DNA from: UMGS1696 sp964430105
GTDB lineage: Bacteria; Bacillota; Clostridia; Oscillospirales; CAG-272
Assembly (NCBI GenBank): GCA_964430105.1
Contig: CAYSEF010000033.1
Location: forward strand, 1 to 21,154
DNA length: 21,154 bases
Reading direction: 5' to 3'
Under the pieces are notes generated by a model. It made no database searches, was not told the origin of the DNA, and saw nothing but the letters and a program-made list of their open reading frames with translations. The position numbers and the translations under genes were made by a program. Positions 16,178 through 21,154 of this stretch are shown here, piece after piece. Position 1 is the first letter of the stretch. Each line of letters begins with the position of its first letter.

Positions 16178-17251
16178 ATGGAATTCAGACAAAATTGTAA
16201 ATATGCAATCATAGTTCCTACAAGTATGGGTGTTCGTATTTGTCCTATGAACGGTCAGCCTGTACAGGCATCTGATACTTTCTTTATGCAGGCAACTAGT
16301 GCGGAATCAAATGTCATCTCGATTGCATCATACCTTGGAATGAAGACGAAGGTACTTACAACTTTCGTTAAAGATAGCCCAATTGCAGATTTTATAAAGC
16401 GCAATCTTCGTTCTCGTGGCATCGATTATGAAGGAGCAGAAGTACCTCAGGGAGATCCGTGGGGATACAGACATCAGTTCAATATCGCAGATAGTGGATA
16501 TGGTTCACGTGGTCCCAGAGTTTGCAATGACCGTGCAGGTGAGGTTGGTCGTACACTTAATATCAAAGATTTCGATGTAGACCGTATATTCGGTGAAGAA
16601 GGTGTTCAGATTCTCCACCTTTCAGGTTTGATTGGTGCACTTTCTCCGGAGACCAGCCAGTTCTGCCTTGAGCTCGCTCGTGCAGCAAAAAAATATGGCA
16701 CAAGAATTTCGTTCGACCTCAACTATCGTGCGTCATTCTGGAAAAATAGAGAAGAAGAACTTCGTGAAATTTTCACCGAGATAGCTTCTGTTTCTGATAT
16801 TCTTATCGGTAATGAAGAAGACTTCCAGCTTGCACTCGGCATTGAAGGTCCGGAAGCAGGCGGAAAAGATCTCTCTTCCAAGATTGACAGCTTTAAGGTT
16901 ATGATTGGCAGAGTTAAGGAAAAGTTCTCAAATGCATCAGTATTTGCAACCACACTCCGTCAGGTTGTAAATGTAAATACTCATGTTTGGGGTGCTATCC
17001 TTCTTGCAGATGATGAGTGGCATGTTGCTGAACCTCGTGAAATCCATGTTCTTGATAGAATTGGTGGAGGCGATGGTTTTGTTGGCGGTATGCTATATGC
17101 TATGCTTAAGGGCTGGGAATCCGAAAAGTGGGTACAGTTTGGTTGGGCAACAGGTGCACTTGCAACAACATTCCTGACAGACTATGCTCAGCCCGCTGAT
17201 GAAGATCAGGTTTGGTCAATTTGGGGCGGCAACGCAAGAGTTAAGAGATAA
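16178..17251 (+). CDS. PfkB-family sugar kinase, 2-dehydro-3-deoxygluconokinase-like
   Basis: A 357-residue ribokinase-fold kinase. The C-terminal PfkB signature is DRIGGGDGFVGG with Asp299 as catalytic base (GGGD replaces the common GAGD). DLNYRASFWKN (180-190) is typical of KDG kinases, and GNEEDF (221-226) matches the family NEEE segment. The N-terminal substrate region is divergent: the usual GE and GGAEANVA blocks read SM and TSAESNVI. The phospho-acceptor may therefore differ from KDG; a gluconate-type sugar acid is possible given the adjacent gnd. AAGGAG stands 11 bases upstream of the ATG. A strong terminator follows ten bases after the stop, so it is the last gene of the unit. Confidence 0.85.
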   Translation: MEFRQNCKYAIIVPTSMGVRICPMNGQPVQASDTFFMQATSAESNVISIASYLGMKTKVLTTFVKDSPIADFIKRNLRSRGIDYEGAEVPQGDPWGYRHQFNIADSGYGSRGPRVCNDRAGEVGRTLNIKDFDVDRIFGEEGVQILHLSGLIGALSPETSQFCLELARAAKKYGTRISFDLNYRASFWKNREEELREIFTEIASVSDILIGNEEDFQLALGIEGPEAGGKDLSSKIDSFKVMIGRVKEKFSNASVFATTLRQVVNVNTHVWGAILLADDEWHVAEPREIHVLDRIGGGDGFVGGMLYAMLKGWESEKWVQFGWATGALATTFLTDYAQPADEDQVWSIWGGNARVKR

Positions 17252-17260
17252 ATTCTGAAG

Positions 17261-17310
17261 ATTATGCAACTGTCTAAAATTAAAATAGGCAGTTGCATAA
17301 TTATTTTTTT
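17261..17310 (+). terminator. Intrinsic terminator after the pfkB-family gene
   Basis: ATTATGCAACTG (17261-17272) pairs perfectly with CAGTTGCATAAT (17290-17301), followed by TATTTTTTT. The 12-bp stem lies just after the kinase stop and before the dehydrogenase ATG, so the dehydrogenase is either expressed by readthrough or from its own unseen promoter. Confidence 0.9.
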
Positions 17311-17319
17311 AAGAGTATT

Positions 17320-18276
17320 ATGAAGATAGTTATAACAGATGGTTTTGCAGTAAATCCCGGAGATTTGTCATGGGATTACCTAAATAAATACGGTGAAGTA
17401 ACCGTTTATGATAAGATTGCAGATGATGAAGTAGCTGATGCCATAGGTGAGGCTGAAGTCGTTTTCACAAATCGTGTTAAGATTGATAAAACAATATTAG
17501 ACAAATGTAAAAATATCAAATATGTATCAGCACTTGGTACAGGATATGATATGATAGATGTGAAACTATGCAGGGAATTAGGCATAGAGGTTTGTAATGT
17601 ACCCGGATATTCCACAGCATCGGTAGCACAACATGCATTTACACTTCTCTTGGCGCAATCATTTGACCTTAATGAATATGCAAACATGGTGAAAGATGGC
17701 AAATGGACCGGAATCCCCGGATTTATGTATCAAAAGGCTAAGTTTGTTGAGCTACAGGGTAAAACAGTGGGCGTCTATGGCTGTGGAGCAATAGGAATGC
17801 GTTTTGCAAAGATTTGTCAGGCTTTTGAGATGAATGTACTCGCCACAAAACGAAGTGTCACAGATGGGATTATCGATGGCATAGAATTTACGACACCTGA
17901 AAAGCTTATTGCTGAAAGTGATTATATTTCATTCCACTGTCCTTTAACTGACGAAACCAGAGGTATGGTAAATCGTGAGTTTATAGGAAAAATGAAGGAT
18001 GGCGCAGTGATTATAAATACCTCGCGTGGAGCGGTTCTGAATGAAGCTGACGTTGCGGAAGCATTACACAGTGGGAAATTAGGTGGAGCAGGCCTTGATG
18101 TTCTCTCTAAGGAACCTGCTGATCCTAATAACCCACTTATGAGCTCACCTAACACAATTATTACTCCACATTGCGCATGGACATCAAAAGAAGCAAGACT
18201 TCGTCTGATGGATATCCTTGACAAAAATCTTGCTTCATTTGTTGAAAATGGCTATGGGATTGATAGAGTTTTCTAG
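17320..18276 (+). CDS. D-isomer-specific 2-hydroxyacid dehydrogenase (glycerate dehydrogenase/hydroxypyruvate reductase-like)
   Basis: With the ATG at 17320 it has 318 residues, normal for the family. The start MKIVITDGFAVNPGDLSWD resembles HprA-type glycerate dehydrogenases. The Rossmann loop is GCGAIG (154-159) and the catalytic set is Arg236 (NTSRGAV), Glu265 (LSKEP) and His284 (ITPHCAW). After the second beta strand the sequence reads ATKRS, with Lys177-Arg178 where NAD enzymes usually carry Asp, so NADPH use is possible. Candidate substrates are hydroxypyruvate/glycerate, glyoxylate or 2-ketogluconate; the upstream sugar-acid genes make the last worth considering. An in-frame TTG at 17293 is rejected because it lies inside the terminator hairpin. 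AAGAG precedes the ATG closely. Confidence 0.9.
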   Translation: MKIVITDGFAVNPGDLSWDYLNKYGEVTVYDKIADDEVADAIGEAEVVFTNRVKIDKTILDKCKNIKYVSALGTGYDMIDVKLCRELGIEVCNVPGYSTASVAQHAFTLLLAQSFDLNEYANMVKDGKWTGIPGFMYQKAKFVELQGKTVGVYGCGAIGMRFAKICQAFEMNVLATKRSVTDGIIDGIEFTTPEKLIAESDYISFHCPLTDETRGMVNREFIGKMKDGAVIINTSRGAVLNEADVAEALHSGKLGGAGLDVLSKEPADPNNPLMSSPNTIITPHCAWTSKEARLRLMDILDKNLASFVENGYGIDRVF

Positions 18277-18289
18277 ATTCAAAATTCAT

Positions 18290-18324
18290 AAAAAATGCAG
18301 GACACAAACGTTCCTGCATTTTTT
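18290..18324. terminator. Bidirectional intrinsic terminator between convergent genes
   Basis: AAAAAATGCAGGA (18290-18302) pairs perfectly with TCCTGCATTTTTT (18312-18324) around a 9-base loop. The A and T runs supply U-tracts for both strands, so it can serve both the dehydrogenase (plus) and the SulP gene (minus). Confidence 0.92.
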
Positions 18325-18325
18325 G

Positions 18326-19978
18326 TTATTTAGTCGTATTGCTTTCTGCAATTTTGAGTGCTTCGTCAATATTGGCTGTAAAAATTACATTTTTGAATTC
18401 ATCGGTGAATTTTGCTACAACTTTCATTGGCTGTTCGTTCACATGAGAAAGAATTAGAGTTACATTGCCTTTTTCACAATTTGCACGAATGGTGTTTAAT
18501 GAACGCATTGCAGATATATCGAGTGCAGACACATTCTGCATATTAAGAATAACTACACGAGCATCATTTGGAATTTCAATTGATGTGAATTTTTCTGATG
18601 ATGCGAAGAACATTGGACCGTCAAATTGATAAACAACAGTATTTGTTGGTATTTTTTTAGTTTCTTCTGTTGAAATGGATGTTAACTTACTAACTTTTGT
18701 GACATCAGCCATTCGCTTCATGAATAGAATTGCTGCCATAACCATTCCAACCTCTATTGCAATTACAAGGTCGAACACAACTGTAAGGAAGAATGTTACT
18801 ACAAGTACAAGAATATCAGAAAGAGGTGCTGTCTTGCAAATTTCAACAAAGTGTCGCCATTCACACATATTATATGCAACCATGAAAAGGATAGATGCGA
18901 TGATAGGCATCGGAATCCATGCAGCATATGGCATAAGTACGACAAGGATAAGAAGAAGAACTATTGCGTGAACCATTCCTGCAACTGGAGTACGACCACC
19001 ATTTTTTACATTTGCAGCAGTTCTAGCTATTGCTCCTGTTGCCGGAATACCACCAAAAAGACCGGATGCAATATTTCCCGCTCCTTGAGCAATAAGTTCT
19101 GTATTGGAATTGTGCTTATCTCCGATCATGCCATCGGAAACAACGCAAGAAAGGAGAGATTCAATGCCCGCCAGAATAGCGATAGTAAATGCACTTGGAA
19201 CGAGCTCGCGTATTGTTGTGAGGTCAACAGACGGAAGGGAAAATCTTGGTATGTCTCTCGAAATAGAGTAGAGATCTCCGATAGTATTTACATTCATGTT
19301 AAAAACTTTAACTATTAACACGCCAACAATAACTGCAATAAGAGAACCGGGAATTTTTTTGGAAATGAATGGCCAAATAATGAGAATCGCAAGTCCAATC
19401 AAACCAACCAAAACAGCTTGCCAGTTTATTGTGGAGATTGAATTAACAACAGCTTCAAGTTTTTCCATAGTTTCAATTGCATTTGTTCCGGTGGGATATG
19501 TAAGTCCGAAAAAATCCTTGAGCTGTCCGATAATGATCGTAACTGCTATACCGGAGGTAAAGCCTGTGGTAATAGTGTATGGAATGTACTTGATAAGAGA
19601 ACCAAAATGACATACACCCATTAGTATGAGCAGAACACCTGCCATTAATGTTGCGATGACAAGACCATCTGTGCCGAACTGCGCAACAATACCTGCGACT
19701 ATAGTGGCAAAAGCTGCTGTCGGGCCAGAAATGTTAACAGCGCTACCACCGAGAAAAGCTATAACAAATCCAGCTACAATAGCTGTATAAAGACCTTTTT
19801 CAGGTGAAACACCTGATGCGATTGCAAGAGCTATTGAAAGGGGAAGTGCGATAATTGCGACGATAATACCCGCAATAAGGTCTGATACGAATTGTTTACC
19901 GGTGTAATTTCGTATCGTTGTAAAAAATTTTGGTTTAAAAGTGTTCATGTTGAATGGCAGATGCATTGAAATGCCCAT
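18326..19978 (-). CDS. SulP/SLC26-family anion transporter with STAS domain
   Basis: A 550-residue inner-membrane protein. The transmembrane part (about 25-430) shows the SulP pattern: DLIAGIIVAIIALPLSIALA near the start, GLYTAIVAGFVIAFLGGS, NISGPTAAFATIVAG, IPYTITTGFTSGIAVTIIIGQ, and later GGIPATGAIARTAANVKNGG. A cytoplasmic STAS domain follows (about 440-545) with VVYQFDGPMFFASSEKF and VSALDISAMRSL. The family carries sulfate, bicarbonate, dicarboxylates or other anions, and sequence alone does not settle which. The ATG at 19978 follows GGAGG, rather close at three bases. It is a single-gene unit with its own promoter and a shared terminator. No sulfate-assimilation or carbonic anhydrase gene is nearby. 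Confidence 0.93.
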   Translation of the reverse strand: MGISMHLPFNMNTFKPKFFTTIRNYTGKQFVSDLIAGIIVAIIALPLSIALAIASGVSPEKGLYTAIVAGFVIAFLGGSAVNISGPTAAFATIVAGIVAQFGTDGLVIATLMAGVLLILMGVCHFGSLIKYIPYTITTGFTSGIAVTIIIGQLKDFFGLTYPTGTNAIETMEKLEAVVNSISTINWQAVLVGLIGLAILIIWPFISKKIPGSLIAVIVGVLIVKVFNMNVNTIGDLYSISRDIPRFSLPSVDLTTIRELVPSAFTIAILAGIESLLSCVVSDGMIGDKHNSNTELIAQGAGNIASGLFGGIPATGAIARTAANVKNGGRTPVAGMVHAIVLLLILVVLMPYAAWIPMPIIASILFMVAYNMCEWRHFVEICKTAPLSDILVLVVTFFLTVVFDLVIAIEVGMVMAAILFMKRMADVTKVSKLTSISTEETKKIPTNTVVYQFDGPMFFASSEKFTSIEIPNDARVVILNMQNVSALDISAMRSLNTIRANCEKGNVTLILSHVNEQPMKVVAKFTDEFKNVIFTANIDEALKIAESNTTK

Positions 19979-20008
19979 CTTCCTCCATTATAATTTTAAC
20001 ATTGTATA

Positions 20009-20037
20009 ATTATACTCCTCAAATTTCGTTAAAGCAA
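20009..20037 (-). promoter_or_regulatory. Probable promoter of the SulP transporter gene
   Basis: TTGCTT (20032-20037) and TATAAT (20009-20014) lie 17 bases apart, about 30 bases upstream of the ATG at 19978. The -35 box is only four of six. The rest of the 164-base gap between the SulP and recR genes holds the recR terminator and A/T-rich sequence with nothing else recognised. Confidence 0.5.
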
Positions 20038-20097
20038 TGTTCACAATTACAAAATATTATAGGATATTCTGAGGAAAATTGTCAATATTTTTAGAGT

Positions 20098-20134
20098 ATA
20101 AAAATCGCACTCACGCCTTAAGCATGAATGCGAT
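20098..20134 (-). terminator. Intrinsic terminator after recR
   Basis: On the minus strand ATCGCATTCATGC pairs with GCGTGAGTGCGAT around TTAAG, then TTTTTAT follows. The 13-bp stem is continuous only on this strand, because two positions are G-U pairs that become A-C mismatches on the other. It lies eight bases after the recR stop. Confidence 0.88.
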
Positions 20135-20142
20135 AATTTTTA

Positions 20143-20751
20143 TTATAATATTGTATACCGACCTTCCATCGCACGTCTTAGTGTAACTTCGTCGGCATAT
20201 TCAAGGTCACCACCAACAGGAACGCCGTTAGCGATTCTTGTTACTTTAATTCCAAGCGGTGTAACGAGCTTAGCGATATACATAGCAGTCGCCTCTCCTT
20301 CAACCGTTGGATTAGTCGCAAGAATAAGTTCTTCGATAGGTTCGTCGTCAGAATTGATTCGACTTAACAGTTCACGAATTGTAAGCTTATCTGGTGTAAC
20401 ACCACGCATTGGCGAAATTGTGCCATGAAGTACATGATATACACCGTCGTACTGTCGTGTTTTTTCGATAGCTGAAACTGCGCGTGGATCTTCCACTACA
20501 CAGACTGTCGAGTGATCACGATTGTCAGACGAGCATATATCACACACATCATGTGTAGTGATATTACAGCAAACGGAGCATTTGCGAATGTCGGTTTTTG
20601 CAGCTAATATAGCTTCTGCGAACTCTACAGCTTCTTCTGTCGAAAAATTAAGGACACAAAAGGCATATCTTGCAGCCGACTTTTTACCAACTCCGTCAAG
20701 CTTTCTGAACATATCTGTCAGTCGCTCGAGCGGTTCAATATTCTCCGCCAT
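20143..20751 (-). CDS. recR: Recombination mediator protein RecR
   Basis: Works with RecO (and RecF) to load RecA on gapped DNA. The 202-residue length is standard. Domains in order are a helix-hairpin-helix (LDGVGKKSAARYAF, 18-31), a four-cysteine zinc finger (Cys58, Cys61, Cys70, Cys73), a Toprim domain starting at VCVVEDPRAVSAIEKT and a C-terminal part with ANGVPVGGDLEYADEVTL. It starts five bases after the ybaB stop, and the pair is commonly found together, often after dnaX, which would lie beyond the window. AAGAA precedes the ATG inside the end of ybaB. Confidence 0.97.
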   Translation of the reverse strand: MAENIEPLERLTDMFRKLDGVGKKSAARYAFCVLNFSTEEAVEFAEAILAAKTDIRKCSVCCNITTHDVCDICSSDNRDHSTVCVVEDPRAVSAIEKTRQYDGVYHVLHGTISPMRGVTPDKLTIRELLSRINSDDEPIEELILATNPTVEGEATAMYIAKLVTPLGIKVTRIANGVPVGGDLEYADEVTLRRAMEGRYTIL

Positions 20752-20756
20752 AATTC

Positions 20757-21113
20757 TTAGAACAGACCGGGCATATTGGGAACATTAAGACCGCCGGTAA
20801 CCTTGCTCATTTCTTCGCTGTTAATAGTATTAACCTTCTTAATCGCTTCATTAATAGCAGCGGTAATGACATCGGAAAGAGTTTCGATATCTTCAGGGTC
20901 TACAATTTCTGGGGAAATAGCAAGTGAAGTAACTTCGAGTTTACCGTTGATCTTAACAGTAACAACACCGCCACCTGCATTTACTTCGTATTCACGTCCA
21001 TCGAGGTCTTCCTGGAGAGCAGTCATGTCTTCCTGGATTTTTTGAGCCTGTTTAATCATGCTCTGCATGGTGGGGGTATTACCGCCAACACCCTTCGGAA
21101 GTCTAGCTTTCAT
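20757..21113 (-). CDS. YbaB/EbfC family nucleoid-associated DNA-binding protein
   Basis: A small 118-residue protein of the YbaB/EbfC family, which binds DNA as a dimer. A helix with MQSMIKQAQKIQEDMTALQEDL (split here as residues 16-37) leads to REYEVNAGGGVVTVKINGKLEVTSLAI, the family core, then ISPEIVDPEDIETLSDVITAAINEAIKK. The tail ends in the typical MPGLF. It has AAAGGTGG upstream of the ATG at 21113 and runs directly into recR, five bases apart, so both share a transcript that ends at 20098. The 41 bases upstream to the window edge show only the ribosome site and A/T-rich sequence. Confidence 0.94.
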   Translation of the reverse strand: MKARLPKGVGGNTPTMQSMIKQAQKIQEDMTALQEDLDGREYEVNAGGGVVTVKINGKLEVTSLAISPEIVDPEDIETLSDVITAAINEAIKKVNTINSEEMSKVTGGLNVPNMPGLF

Positions 21114-21154
21114 TGTGTATGTACCACCTTTTTTTAAATTGATAAATATATAAA

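Noticed and set aside
17293..17319. Upstream TTG start for the 2-hydroxyacid dehydrogenase
   Set aside because: It lies within the 3' arm and T-tract of the kinase terminator; the family normally starts at MKIV.
18326..19978. SulP as a bicarbonate supplier for PurE
   Set aside because: The gene is about 6 kb away, in a separate unit with its own promoter, and nothing in the sequence specifies bicarbonate.
20041..20097. AAAATATT...AATATTTT inverted repeat in the SulP-recR gap
   Set aside because: The arms are pure A/T and short, as expected by chance in such a region, and no boxes sit at a promoter distance.

Overview
The window looks like a piece of chromosome from a low- to mid-GC Clostridia-type Firmicute, perhaps an anaerobic gut lineage. 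The evidence is the purine gene set, the strong TTGACA/TATAAT promoters, the GGAGG ribosome sites, the cobalamin and ZTP riboswitches, and the absence of EcfA/EcfT genes beside an ECF S component. No tRNA, rRNA, insertion sequence, phage gene or CRISPR array was seen. The assignment to Clostridia is inference from gene content.

Layout. (1) 1-1351: a short cobalamin-responsive unit on the minus strand. It has a promoter, a cobalamin riboswitch, a small DUF4430 (transcobalamin-like) lipoprotein and an ECF-type S component overlapping it by an ATGA, and ends in a strong hairpin. It reads as a vitamin B12 or corrinoid capture and uptake pair. (2) 1374-12401: an eight-gene purine operon on the minus strand, in the order purE, purF, purM, purN, purO, a stand-alone AICAR transformylase, purD, purL. 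It starts from a consensus promoter and a ZTP riboswitch with an overlapping intrinsic terminator, and ends in a hairpin after purL. It covers most steps from PRPP to IMP; purC, purB and purK are not in the window. The last two steps are done by two separate proteins, an AICAR transformylase and an archaeal-type IMP cyclohydrolase, instead of a bifunctional PurH.

(3) 12427-17310: a divergent plus-strand unit with a LarA-family nickel-pincer racemase/epimerase homologue, a PHP phosphoesterase, 6-phosphogluconate dehydrogenase and a KDG-kinase-like PfkB sugar kinase, closed by a terminator. A separate D-2-hydroxyacid dehydrogenase follows (17320-18276). The gene content suggests sugar-acid (gluconate/mannonate/ketogluconate) metabolism feeding the pentose phosphate or KDPG routes; this is inference. 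(4) 18290-20037: a SulP/SLC26 anion transporter with a STAS domain, convergent with the dehydrogenase across a shared terminator. (5) 20098-21113: recR preceded by ybaB/ebfC, a common recombination-repair pair, with its own terminator.

Most unusual points: the B12-riboswitch/DUF4430/S-component unit; a 12-nt perfect complementarity between the terminator arm of the ZTP riboswitch and the loop of a terminator-like hairpin between purE and purF; and the LarA homologue, with its nickel-pincer residues at the canonical spacing, co-transcribed with gnd and a divergent PfkB kinase.
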